64,000 bases of DNA from Pseudomonadota bacterium (GTDB lineage: Bacteria > Desulfobacterota > Desulfovibrionia > Desulfovibrionales > Desulfomicrobiaceae), in the NCBI GenBank assembly GCA_018902545.1, contig JAHIQM010000015.1:124001-188000 (forward strand), in the 5' to 3' direction. The notes under the pieces are model-generated. The model was not told where the DNA came from and searched no databases. It saw only the letters and a program-made list of their open reading frames with translations. The translations under genes were made by a program, and so were the position numbers. Positions 49,917-58,455 of the stretch are shown here, piece after piece. Position 1 is the first letter of the stretch; each line of letters starts with the position of its first letter.

Positions 49917-50966
49917 ATGGTGAAACGCGTCGGGCTGGTCGGAGTGACCGGCTACACGGGTATGGAGCTGACCCGCATCCTGCTTGGCCATCCGGGCCTG
50001 CGCCTGACTCAGGTCACGTCGCGCAAGGAGGCCGGACAGCCCCTGCAAGGGATTTATCCGTTCCTGCAGGGGACTGAGCTTGGCGAACTGAAAATCACGA
50101 CGCCGGACACCGCCTTTCTGGCCGCGAACTGCGATCTGGTCTTTCTGGCCGTGCCCCATTGCACGGCCATGGAAATGGCTGCGGAGCTGCGCGGGCACGG
50201 GACCAAGGTCGTGGATTTGAGCGCCGACTTTCGCCTGCGCGACGTTAAGATCTACGAGAGCTGGTACGGCGTGCCCCATACCCGGGCCGCCCTCCTGAAC
50301 GAGGCGGTTTACGGCCTGCCCGAGCTGTATGCCGAGCGCATCGCCGGGGCCTCCCTGGTGGCCAATCCCGGCTGTTATCCGACCTCGGCCATCCTGGCGC
50401 TGTATCCGGCGCTGGCCGCCGGGCTCATCTCCCCCGAAGACCTGGTCATCGATTCCAAGTCCGGAACCTCCGGGGCCGGGCGCAAGGCGGGCGTGGGCAC
50501 CCTTTTCTGCGAGGTTTCGGATACATTCAGGGCCTACAACCTGACCAGGCATCGCCACACCCCGGAAATCGAACAGGAGCTGGGCCTGGCCGCAGGCCGG
50601 GAGATCCGTCTGTCTTTCAACACACACCTCTTGCCTATCAATCGCGGCATTCTGACCACGGCCTACGCCAAACTTTCATCCGGCGTCGGTCTGGAGCAGA
50701 TCCGGGATTGCTACGAGGCTTTTTACCGCGGAAAGCGCTGGGTACGCATCCTGCCCCAGGGCACGCTGCCCGAAACGCGCTGGGTGCGCGGCACCAATTT
50801 CTGCGACCTCGGGCTGGTCACGGACCCGCGCACGGACCGGCTCATCGTGGTTTCGACCATCGACAACCTCTGTCGGGGCGCTTCGGGCCAGGCCGTGGCC
50901 AACGCCAATCTCATGCTGGGGCTGAGCGAGGATGCGGGTTTACCGTTTGCCCCGCTCATGCCTTAG
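49917..50966 (+). CDS. argC: N-acetyl-gamma-glutamyl-phosphate reductase
   Basis: A 349-residue NADPH-dependent enzyme of arginine synthesis. VGVTGYTGMELTRIL is the nucleotide-binding start, NPGCYPTS holds the catalytic cysteine, and GRKAGVGTLFCEV and HRHTPEIEQEL are typical. Other arg genes are absent. ATG at 49917 follows a G-rich ribosome-binding site after DUF1844. Confidence 0.95.
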   Translation: MVKRVGLVGVTGYTGMELTRILLGHPGLRLTQVTSRKEAGQPLQGIYPFLQGTELGELKITTPDTAFLAANCDLVFLAVPHCTAMEMAAELRGHGTKVVDLSADFRLRDVKIYESWYGVPHTRAALLNEAVYGLPELYAERIAGASLVANPGCYPTSAILALYPALAAGLISPEDLVIDSKSGTSGAGRKAGVGTLFCEVSDTFRAYNLTRHRHTPEIEQELGLAAGREIRLSFNTHLLPINRGILTTAYAKLSSGVGLEQIRDCYEAFYRGKRWVRILPQGTLPETRWVRGTNFCDLGLVTDPRTDRLIVVSTIDNLCRGASGQAVANANLMLGLSEDAGLPFAPLMP

Positions 50967-50975
50967 AGAACGAGG

Positions 50976-52223
50976 ATGACCGAACACGAAACGCAGCAAT
51001 GTTACGACAGGATTTTCGTCGCCCGACAGCCCATCTTCACCGCGCAGATGAACATCTGGGGCTACGAGCTGCTTTTCCGGCACGGGGAGACCCAGGCCGC
51101 CGTGTTCACGGACGGGGACCAGGCCACGACCCAGGTCATTGCCGACGGGTTCGCCCTGGGCACCCGGGGCATAAATGGCAAGATCAAGGCCCTGATCAAT
51201 TTTCCGCGCAATGTCCTTGTCGGGGCGGCGCCGTACGTGCTTCCAGCGGACCGCTCAGTGGTGGAGATTCTGGAGACGGTGCTGCCCGAGGACGAGGTCA
51301 TGGAAGCCTGCCGGGAGCTCAAGAATCAGGGCTACACTCTGGCCCTGGACGATTTCGTGGGCGAGCCGGGCTTCGAGCCCCTGTGCGAGATCGCGGACAT
51401 CGTCAAGGTCGACATCCTGGGCAAGTCCCCGGTCGAAGTCCTGGCCATCGTCAAGGGGCTGCGGGGGTACAAGGCTCGTCTGCTGGCCGAGAAGGTCGAG
51501 AATCTGGACATGTTCAACGTCTGCAAGAAGCTCGGTTTTGAATTGTTTCAGGGGTACTTCTTCAGCAAACCGGAGATCGTTCCCGGCCGAAAGCTCTCCG
51601 CCAGCCAGACCACCAAGATCAAGCTTCTAAAAGAACTCAACGAGTCCGAAGCGGAGCTGTCCCGGCTGGTGGAAATCATCCAGACCGACCTGTCCATCTC
51701 CTACCGCCTGCTCAAGTATATCAATTCCGCACGGTTCAGCCTGCGCGGCAAGATCGAATCCATCCCGCGCGCCGTGAACATGCTCGGGCGTCAGAACCTG
51801 CGCCAATGGCTGCAGGTGGTCATTCTGTCCGACATCAATTCCACGGACAAGGGCCAGGAACTGCTGCGCATTTCCGTGCTGCGCGGCCGTTTTCTGCAGC
51901 TTCTGGCGGCGGTCCACCCCGCGCCATTTCACCCGGACAGCATGTTTGTGCTGGGCTTTTTCTCCGTGCTCGACGCTATCCTTGACCAGCATATGGATCA
52001 GGTCCTCGACGAGATATCCCTTGATCCGGACATCAAGGGTGCTTTGATCGACCCGCACGGCCCCAATTCCGCATGGCTCGAATTGCTGAAGGAGCTTGAT
52101 CGTGGCAGATGGACCGATCTCGAACAAAAGGCTACCCAGATGTCCATCCCCATGAACCTTATCGACAGCGTCGCTATCGAGGCCGCCATGTGGACCGATG
52201 AGGTCATGGGTTGCGCGTCCTGA
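50976..52223 (+). CDS. EAL-HDOD signalling protein (YuxH-like), copy 1
   Basis: A 415-residue protein: EAL-like domain (8-205) and HDOD domain (about 210-400). EAL motif is ELL in GYELLFRHG; further EAL-type residues remain (LINFPRN, LALDDF, DIVKVDIL, LLAEKVEN, FQGYFF), but the loop normally reading DDFGTGYSS is DDFVGEPGF, so c-di-GMP hydrolysis is doubtful and binding more likely. HDOD domains signal in chemotaxis or second-messenger pathways. A second copy follows 79 bases downstream. Confidence 0.88.
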   Translation: MTEHETQQCYDRIFVARQPIFTAQMNIWGYELLFRHGETQAAVFTDGDQATTQVIADGFALGTRGINGKIKALINFPRNVLVGAAPYVLPADRSVVEILETVLPEDEVMEACRELKNQGYTLALDDFVGEPGFEPLCEIADIVKVDILGKSPVEVLAIVKGLRGYKARLLAEKVENLDMFNVCKKLGFELFQGYFFSKPEIVPGRKLSASQTTKIKLLKELNESEAELSRLVEIIQTDLSISYRLLKYINSARFSLRGKIESIPRAVNMLGRQNLRQWLQVVILSDINSTDKGQELLRISVLRGRFLQLLAAVHPAPFHPDSMFVLGFFSVLDAILDQHMDQVLDEISLDPDIKGALIDPHGPNSAWLELLKELDRGRWTDLEQKATQMSIPMNLIDSVAIEAAMWTDEVMGCAS

Positions 52224-52302
52224 AGGGTACGTCCGCGCGTTTTTGTTGTTTTGGGTGTTGAATTTTGGGCTGTGCGTTGTGTTCAAGTGACAGGACCCGG
52301 TG

Positions 52303-53544
52303 ATGGAAGAAACATATCCGGAACAACTCTACGACAAGTTTTTTGTCGCCCGACAGCCCATCTTCACCGCGCAGATGCGCTTATGGGGCTATGAGCTTCT
52401 TTTCCGTCACGGGGAAGACATCGAGGAGGCTGTGTTCGCGGACGGAGACCAGGCCACGACCCAGCTCATCGCCGACGGCTATAACCTTGCGGTGCGAGGA
52501 ATGCGCCAGGGAGCAAAGGTACTGGTCAATTTTCCCCGTAGGATGCTCGTCGGCGAAGCGCCGTATGTATTGCCTGCGGACCAGTGCGTGGTGGAGATTC
52601 TGGAGACGGTCACGCCCGAGCCTGAAGTGATAGACGCCTGCCTTGAACTCAAGAAGCGGGGTTACGCTCTGGCCCTGGATGATTTCGAAGGCGGACCGGG
52701 CTTTGAGGCCCTGTGCGAACTGGTCGACATCATCAAGGTTGATGTTTTGGGCAAGACTCCGGAGCAGGTCCGCGCCATCACCCGGGATGTCAAAAAATTC
52801 AACGCCACGCTGCTGGCTGAAAAAGTGGAAAACTACGACGTTTTCAAGGTCTGCAGCAATCTCGGGTTCACGTATTTTCAGGGTTTTTTCTTCAATCGTC
52901 CTGAGATCATTCCCGGGAGAAAACTTTCCGCAAGTCAAGTCAATAAGTTCAAGCTGCTACGCGAGCTAAGCGCCCCGGAAGTGGATTCCTCCCGCTTGGT
53001 GGAAATCATTCAGACCGACCTGTCCATTTCCTATCGGTTGCTCAAGTATATCAATTCCGCGTTTTTCGGATTGCAGATAAGGATCACCTCCATCCCGCGC
53101 GCGGTGTCCATGCTCGGGTGCCGCAATCTGCGGCAATGGTTGCAGGTGGTCATCCTCTCCGACGTGAACACGGAGGACAAGGCCCAGGAACTGGTCCGCC
53201 TTTCCGTGCAACGGGCCCGCTTTCTGCAACTCCTGGCGGCCAGACATCCTGTGCCCTTCGACCAGGACGGCATGTTCCTGCTGGGCTTTTTTTCCCTGCT
53301 TGACGCCATACTGGATCAGTCCATGGGTTTGGTGCTGGAGGGGATTCCTCTTGATCCCGCCATCAAGCGGGCCCTGGTCGATCAGGACGATCCCAACGCG
53401 GTCTGGATCGATCTCCTGGACGAACTCGACCGGTGCAACTGGTCTCGCCTGACCAGAAAGTCGGAACAGATCGGAGTGCCCATCACCCTGGTCAACAGGC
53501 TTGCCGCCGAGTCTTCGATCTGGGCGACGTGGGTCATGACTTGA
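52303..53544 (+). CDS. EAL-HDOD signalling protein (YuxH-like), copy 2
   Basis: A 413-residue paralogue of the preceding gene with the same domain order and collinear motifs (FFVARQPIFTAQM, GYELLFRHGE, LALDDFEGGPGF, DLSISYRLLKYINSA, SIPRAV). The protein is alike over nearly the full length, so this is a tandem duplication; a 22-base identical DNA stretch remains near both 5' ends. The start ATG 52303 has AGGA seven bases upstream; an adjacent GTG at 52300 is possible. Confidence 0.88.
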   Translation: MEETYPEQLYDKFFVARQPIFTAQMRLWGYELLFRHGEDIEEAVFADGDQATTQLIADGYNLAVRGMRQGAKVLVNFPRRMLVGEAPYVLPADQCVVEILETVTPEPEVIDACLELKKRGYALALDDFEGGPGFEALCELVDIIKVDVLGKTPEQVRAITRDVKKFNATLLAEKVENYDVFKVCSNLGFTYFQGFFFNRPEIIPGRKLSASQVNKFKLLRELSAPEVDSSRLVEIIQTDLSISYRLLKYINSAFFGLQIRITSIPRAVSMLGCRNLRQWLQVVILSDVNTEDKAQELVRLSVQRARFLQLLAARHPVPFDQDGMFLLGFFSLLDAILDQSMGLVLEGIPLDPAIKRALVDQDDPNAVWIDLLDELDRCNWSRLTRKSEQIGVPITLVNRLAAESSIWATWVMT

Positions 53545-53626
53545 GTGGGCAAGGAGTTCTTGATGTTTTGAGTTCTGTTTTATAACATATTGAAATTAAA
53601 TTATAAGTAACTTTCAGGGCACCCGC

Positions 53627-54409
53627 ATGGCAGAACTCCTGTTTCATCCCGTATTTTTCAATTCCCTGGCTTTTGTTTTGGGTTTGTGCCTGGGCAGTTT
53701 CTACAACGTCTGCGTGCACCGTTATCTGGTGGGGCAGTCCGTGGTCCGTCCCGGTTCGCATTGCCCGGCCTGCGGTCATGTTCTGTCATGGTGGGAGAAC
53801 ATTCCGGTGTTGTCCTATGTCCTGCTCGGGGCCAAGTGCCACTCCTGCAAGGGAAAGATTCATTGGCGGTATCCCGCAGTGGAGCTTCTTTCCGGTATCC
53901 TGGCCCTGCTTTTCGCGATCAAATTCGGGCCCACGGCGCAGTGGCTGACCTACATGGTTTTTCTGGGAATTTTTCTGGTAGCCAGCTTCATCGACCTGGA
54001 CTCTTTCATCCTGCCCGACATCCTGACCTATCCGGCGGCCATTCTGGCCATGTCCACCCCGCTTTTTCTGCCCGTGGACTGGTTTGAGACCGTGCTTGGA
54101 GGCTTGTGCGGCGCGGGCATCTTCCTCGTGCTGCAGCAGGGCTACCTGCGTTTGCGCGGCATCGACGCCCTGGGTACCGGCGACATCAAGCTCATGCTCA
54201 GCCTCGGGGCCCTGGTGGGCCTGTCTCTGTTGCCGCTCATGATCCTGCTCTCGGCCCTCACGGCCCTGCTCGTGGCCGTTGTCTACCTGCGCAGGCCCGA
54301 AGGGCAGGGGATGCGCACGGCCGTGCCTTTCGGGCCCTTCCTGTGTCTCGGGGCCGTGCTGACGCTGCTCTGGGGAGACAGGATTCTGAACTGGATTTTT
54401 CTCTTCTGA
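53627..54409 (+). CDS. pilD: type IV prepilin leader peptidase/N-methyltransferase
   Basis: A 260-residue membrane aspartic protease with about seven to eight membrane segments. The N-terminal methyltransferase part has the CPACG ... CHSCKG zinc-binding cysteines; the two catalytic aspartates are in SFIDLDSFILPD and LGTGDIKLMLS. It trims and N-methylates type IV prepilins and related pseudopilins. No pilin gene is in the window. The short upstream gap (53545-53626) is AT-rich and may contain its promoter. Confidence 0.93.
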   Translation: MAELLFHPVFFNSLAFVLGLCLGSFYNVCVHRYLVGQSVVRPGSHCPACGHVLSWWENIPVLSYVLLGAKCHSCKGKIHWRYPAVELLSGILALLFAIKFGPTAQWLTYMVFLGIFLVASFIDLDSFILPDILTYPAAILAMSTPLFLPVDWFETVLGGLCGAGIFLVLQQGYLRLRGIDALGTGDIKLMLSLGALVGLSLLPLMILLSALTALLVAVVYLRRPEGQGMRTAVPFGPFLCLGAVLTLLWGDRILNWIFLF

Positions 54410-54460
54410 GTCTGCAAGCCACGCTTTGCTCTCCCCCTTCCTGATCTATGTCTGCGCGCA

Positions 54461-54494
54461 TTGGTTGATCAGTCAATGTATTGCTTGGTTGACC
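54461..54494. repeat. two TTGGTTGAYC direct repeats, 24 bp apart
   Basis: TTGGTTGATC at 54461 and TTGGTTGACC at 54485; each starts a small near-palindrome (TTGATCAGTCAA and TTGGTTGACCAA). Spacing of about two helical turns is typical of a tandem operator. The regulator is unknown. Confidence 0.4.
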
Positions 54495-54558
54495 AACAAG
54501 TGCACTGCGCTGCACATCTTTGCACTCTTTCCAGTTGAGAACCTCTTTTATATTGACC

Positions 54559-54592
54559 TGTTGCTTGTCTTTGGATAGCAACAGCGTTTTTT
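54559..54592 (+). terminator. intrinsic terminator between pilD and ech
   Basis: TGTTGCT and AGCAACA form a perfect 7-bp stem with an 11-base loop, followed by GCG and TTTTTT. It ends the pilD transcript or attenuates transcripts entering ech. Confidence 0.65.
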
Positions 54593-54596
54593 AATT

Positions 54597-54613
54597 CGTA
54601 CTAAACAAGTACG
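54597..54613. promoter_or_regulatory. 17-bp palindrome, candidate operator of ech
   Basis: CGTACT-AAACA-AGTACG: perfect 6-bp arms with a 5-base spacer, 113 bases before the echA ATG. Looks like a dimeric regulator site; no regulator can be named. Confidence 0.4.
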
Positions 54614-54651
54614 TATTTTCCTTGTTTCTTCGCATCCCGAGGCACATCTTC

Positions 54652-54668
54652 AGCCGGCCCTGCCGGCT
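54652..54668. repeat. GC-rich 7-bp inverted repeat upstream of echA
   Basis: AGCCGGC-CCT-GCCGGCT, perfect arms with a 3-base loop, between the 17-bp palindrome and the echA ribosome-binding site. It could fold in the 5' leader. Confidence 0.4.
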
Positions 54669-54725
54669 CAAGCGTATATTGGTGTCGTTGGTGGCTGGAC
54701 AAATTTGCAAGGAGGTTTTTTGCCT

Positions 54726-56660
54726 ATGCTGGCCCCGCAGATGTTAGGGATTAGCATCATCCTGCCGTTCATTGCGGCAGCGCTGTGTCTGATCAATGTT
54801 CCAACCCTGAGGTCCGCGCTGGTGATTGGCACCGGCGTGGTCGTTTCCCTCGCATCGCTCTTGCTGGTGCAGTCGGGGACGTTTTCTCTTACACCCGAGA
54901 GCATTCTCGGGATCAACCCCGACGGTTTGATAGCGGTCCTTGATTTCGCGCTCCTGTTCGTCATCCTGGGCATCGCCTACCGGCTCAAGAACAAGCTCAT
55001 CGCGGGCTTGACCCTGCTGCAGATCGTGCCCCTGGCGGTTCTCGAACTGTTCATGAACCCTGGCGAAAACATGGGCCCGGCCCTGTACGTGGACCAGTTC
55101 TCCATGATCATGTGCATGGTCATTTCCATCGTCGGCTCCCTGATCTGCCTGTACGGCTTGCCCTACATGCGGGAGCACGAGCATCACCTGAAGCTTGAAA
55201 AATCCAAACAGGGAAGATTCTTCTTTTTCATGGTCCTCTTTCTGGGAGCCATGAACGGTCTGGTCTTCTCCAACAACCTGCTGTGGCTCTATTTCTTCTG
55301 GGAGGTGACCACCCTGTGTTCGTTCATGCTCATCAAGCATGATGGCACCGAGATTGCGGTCAAAAACGCAACCCGCGCCCTGTGGATGAACATGCTCGGC
55401 GGCGTGGCCTTTGTTTTTGCCCTGATCATCTTCCGTTCCCAGGGTCTGCCCCTGTCGCTGCAGGAGATCATCACCGCCGAATCCGCCTCCAAGCTGGCCC
55501 TGCTGCCGGTCGGCCTGCTGTGCTTCGCCGGTTTCACCAAGGCGGCCCAGATGCCCTTCCAGAGCTGGCTGTGCGGGGCCATGGTCGCGCCCACGCCCAT
55601 CTCCGCGCTGCTGCACTCAAGCACCATGGTCAAGGCGGGAGTGTATTTGGTCATCCGTCTGGCCCCGGCCTTCGCCGGAACTCTGTTCAGCAACTACGTG
55701 GCCCTGTTCGGCGCCTTCACCTTCCTGGCTGCGGCTGTCCTGGCCCTGTCCCAGAGCAACGGAAAGAAAATCCTGGCCTATTCGACCATCAGCAACCTCG
55801 GCATGATCGTGGCCTGCGCGGGCATCAACACGCCGGCGGCCATATCTGCGGCAGTGCTGCTGATCGTCTTCCACGCCATATCAAAGGCTCTCATGTTCCT
55901 GTGTGTGGGCAGCATCGAACAGAAGATCGGCAGTCGCGACATCGAGGACATGCGCGGCCTAGTCGACATCATGCCCCGCACGACCATGATGGCCGCGTTA
56001 GGCATGGTGACCTTGTTCTTGCCGCCCTTCGGAGCCCTGCTCTCCAAGTGGATGGCGGTGGAGGCCTCGGCCCATCTGCCCCTGGTGGTCATCATGCTGG
56101 CTCTGGGCTCGGCCCTGACCATGGTCTTCTGGGGGCGCTGGCTCGGCATGATCATGACCTCCGTGGTACCGGACAAGGTCCTGCCGACCGAGAGAATGCC
56201 TCTGTTCTTCAGCGTGCCGCTGTGGACCCTGGCCGTGTCCGCCGTGGTGATCAGCTTCACCGCCCCGGGGCTGTACACCTCCATGGTGCTGCCGGTCCTG
56301 GAGCGCTTCTACTCCGCTGACCTCTACACTGCGGCTCGCGGCGTCATCTCCAACAACATCGGCATGTTCGCCATCTACCCCGTGTTCGTGGTCATGGCTC
56401 TGGGCGTCATCTACGCGGTGCGCGCCTCGTCGGCCAAGCGCTTCTTCCGGCGCGGCGACTACGTCACCCCGTACGTCTGCGGGCTGCAGGATCCTGCCGA
56501 TCCCCGCAGGCTCGGATTCAAGGGACCCCTTGGCGTGTGGTCCGAATTCAAGACTACCAACTACTACATGGAAAACATCATTGGCGAATCCAGGATCACC
56601 GGATGGATCAACCTGATCGCCATCGGCATCCTGATCATCTTGCTGGCGGGGGTGTTTTAA
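54726..56660 (+). CDS. echA: Ech-type hydrogenase membrane subunit A (NuoL/M-like)
   Basis: A 644-residue polytopic protein with about 14-16 membrane segments of the proton-translocating NuoL/Mrp antiporter family; HDGTEIAVKNATRALWMN, AAQMPFQSWLCGAMVAPTPISALLHSSTMVKAG regions (about 200-320) carry the conserved glutamate and lysines. It is the likely ion-pumping subunit of an energy-converting [NiFe] hydrogenase. AAGGAGG lies ten bases before ATG 54726. First gene of echABCDEF. Confidence 0.9.
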   Translation: MLAPQMLGISIILPFIAAALCLINVPTLRSALVIGTGVVVSLASLLLVQSGTFSLTPESILGINPDGLIAVLDFALLFVILGIAYRLKNKLIAGLTLLQIVPLAVLELFMNPGENMGPALYVDQFSMIMCMVISIVGSLICLYGLPYMREHEHHLKLEKSKQGRFFFFMVLFLGAMNGLVFSNNLLWLYFFWEVTTLCSFMLIKHDGTEIAVKNATRALWMNMLGGVAFVFALIIFRSQGLPLSLQEIITAESASKLALLPVGLLCFAGFTKAAQMPFQSWLCGAMVAPTPISALLHSSTMVKAGVYLVIRLAPAFAGTLFSNYVALFGAFTFLAAAVLALSQSNGKKILAYSTISNLGMIVACAGINTPAAISAAVLLIVFHAISKALMFLCVGSIEQKIGSRDIEDMRGLVDIMPRTTMMAALGMVTLFLPPFGALLSKWMAVEASAHLPLVVIMLALGSALTMVFWGRWLGMIMTSVVPDKVLPTERMPLFFSVPLWTLAVSAVVISFTAPGLYTSMVLPVLERFYSADLYTAARGVISNNIGMFAIYPVFVVMALGVIYAVRASSAKRFFRRGDYVTPYVCGLQDPADPRRLGFKGPLGVWSEFKTTNYYMENIIGESRITGWINLIAIGILIILLAGVF

Positions 56661-57521
56661 ATGGACTTCAAGACATTCAGCTTCGTTATCCTGGCAGTCA
56701 TCCTTGCTCCCTTCGCCGGCGGCCTGCTGGCCGGCATCGACCGCCGTCTCACCGCCTGGTTCCAGGGGCGTTCCGGCCCGCCCATCCTGCAGCCCTTCTA
56801 CGACGTGATAAAACTCCTGGGCAAGGATCGCCAGGTGGTCAACTACTGGCAGATCTTCTGCGTGCACATCTACCTGATCTCCTCGGTGCTGTGCGTGGCC
56901 CTGTTTGCCATGCAGGCCGACCTGCTCATGATCTTCTTCGTCATGACCATCGGGGCGGTGTTCATGGTCGTGGGCGCCATGGCCGTGCCGTCGCCCTATT
57001 CCCAGTTGGGCGCCCAGCGCGAGCTGATTCAGATGCTGACCTACGAGCCGCTTCTGATCATTGTCTTCGTCGGCATCTATCTGGTCACCGGCAGCTTCAA
57101 GATCGACGACATCCTGAGTTACGAGCGTCCGATCTTCCTCATGCTCCCGCTTCTCTACCTGGTGCTGACCTTTGCCCTGACCATCAAGCTGCGAAAATCA
57201 CCTTTTGACATCTCGACCAGCCACCACGCCCACCAGGAAGTGGTCCGCGGTGTGCTGACGGAGTATTCCGGCCCCTATCTGGCCATCCTGGAAATCGCTC
57301 ACTGGTACGAAATCGTGCTCATCCTGGCCATCTGCGGCCTGTTCTGGAGCACGAGTTGGATCGGTTTGGTGTTGCTCTTGGCCCTGACCTACATGGCCGA
57401 GATCGTCATCGACAACGTGACGCCCAGAATGACCTGGAAGTGGATGCTGACGTACGTGTGGGCGGTGGGCATCAGCCTGTCCTTTTTCAACATGGCGCTT
57501 CTTTACGCCAATTCCTTCTAA
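56661..57521 (+). CDS. echB: Ech-type hydrogenase membrane subunit B (NuoH-like)
   Basis: A 286-residue protein with about eight membrane segments. It has the NuoH/EchB marks GPPILQPFYDVIKLLGK, FDISTSHHAHQEVVRG and TPRMTWKW. It links the hydrogenase head to the pumping module and forms the quinone-site-like cavity seen in complex I. It starts on the base after the echA stop. Confidence 0.93.
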   Translation: MDFKTFSFVILAVILAPFAGGLLAGIDRRLTAWFQGRSGPPILQPFYDVIKLLGKDRQVVNYWQIFCVHIYLISSVLCVALFAMQADLLMIFFVMTIGAVFMVVGAMAVPSPYSQLGAQRELIQMLTYEPLLIIVFVGIYLVTGSFKIDDILSYERPIFLMLPLLYLVLTFALTIKLRKSPFDISTSHHAHQEVVRGVLTEYSGPYLAILEIAHWYEIVLILAICGLFWSTSWIGLVLLLALTYMAEIVIDNVTPRMTWKWMLTYVWAVGISLSFFNMALLYANSF

Positions 57522-57545
57522 GCACTTAAAGAACGGAGTTCAGAT

Positions 57546-58070
57546 ATGGGCTTTTTTCAAGAACTGCTGCACAAATCCCGGATGAAGTCCCCGTGGCTCA
57601 TCCATTTCGATTGTGGAAGCTGCAACGGGTGCGACATCGAGGTTCTGGCCTGTCTCACCCCTGTCTATGACGTCGAACGGTTCGGCGTGCTCAACATCGG
57701 CAATCCGAAACACGCCGACATCCTCGTCGTGTCGGGTACGGTCAATCCCAGAAACGCCAAGGTCCTCAAAAACATCTATGACCAGATGCCCGAACCCAAG
57801 GCCGTCATCGCCATCGGCGCGTGCGGCACCTCGGGCGGTGTCTTCCGCGAGGCCTACAATGTGCTTGGCGGCGTGGACAAGGTCATCCCCGTGGATGTCT
57901 ATGTGCCGGGCTGCCCCTCCAAGCCCGAGGCGATCATCGACGGCGTCGTGCTGGCTCTCGAGAAGCTTAAAGTGCGCAAGCCCGAAAAGGACACGGAGCC
58001 GCTGGTGGCCGATCTCAAGAAGGCCAGGGAGTTTTACGAAAACCGCGAAGAGCGTCAGGTAACGGGGTAA
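57546..58070 (+). CDS. echC: Ech-type hydrogenase small subunit (NuoB-like)
   Basis: A 174-residue iron-sulfur subunit binding the proximal [4Fe-4S] cluster. Its cysteines are in DCGSCNGCDIE, IGACGTSGG and VPGCPSKPEAI, the NuoB/EchC pattern. It passes electrons between the NiFe subunit and EchF. Confidence 0.95.
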   Translation: MGFFQELLHKSRMKSPWLIHFDCGSCNGCDIEVLACLTPVYDVERFGVLNIGNPKHADILVVSGTVNPRNAKVLKNIYDQMPEPKAVIAIGACGTSGGVFREAYNVLGGVDKVIPVDVYVPGCPSKPEAIIDGVVLALEKLKVRKPEKDTEPLVADLKKAREFYENREERQVTG

Positions 58071-58073
58071 AAT

Positions 58074-58454
58074 ATGGCATTTGAAACCAAGAATGTAGAG
58101 AAAAACCAGCTCGCGGCCGAAGTGCAGGCCCTGAAAAACGGGGGCCAGCGGCTGCTGACCATGACCTGCGTCGACCTGGGCGAGAGTTTTGACCTGCTGT
58201 ACCATTTCGACCTGGATCTGCAGATGACGCATCTGCGCCTCACTGTACCCAAAGGCGAGTCTGTGCCGAGCATCTCCGGCATCTACTTCGCCGCCCTTGT
58301 TATCGAGAACGAGACCCAGGATCTTTTCGGCATCAAGTTTGAAGGCCTGGCCCTTGATTTCGGAGGGCATTTCTATCTGGAGGAAGAGGTGAAGAAATAC
58401 CCCTTCTGCAAAGTCACTGTCGGAAAGACCGAAAAAGCCGGGGAGGGAGCATAA
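58074..58454 (+). CDS. echD: Ech-type hydrogenase subunit D (NuoC-like)
   Basis: A 126-residue protein like the 30-kDa NuoC subunit; ETQDLFGIKFEGLALDF matches the conserved C-terminal NuoC region (ExxDxFG). It carries no cofactor and scaffolds the hydrogenase head. It is three bases after echC and one before echE. Confidence 0.88.
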   Translation: MAFETKNVEKNQLAAEVQALKNGGQRLLTMTCVDLGESFDLLYHFDLDLQMTHLRLTVPKGESVPSISGIYFAALVIENETQDLFGIKFEGLALDFGGHFYLEEEVKKYPFCKVTVGKTEKAGEGA

Positions 58455-58455
58455 C

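Larger units (their letters stand above)
54410..54725 (+). promoter_or_regulatory. ech operon leader region with several inverted repeats
   Basis: A 316-base gap between pilD and echA with lower GC. It holds, in order, two TTGGTTGA(T/C)C direct repeats, an intrinsic terminator, a 17-bp palindrome and a GC-rich palindrome, each listed separately. No convincing sigma70 or sigma54 promoter could be placed. It almost surely contains the ech promoter because the operon starts after it. Confidence 0.55.

Noticed and set aside
54690-54712. Possible sigma54 promoter (TGGC ... TTGC) before echA
   Set aside because: The GG-to-GC spacing is 14 or 10 bases, not 12, and it overlaps the ribosome-binding region.
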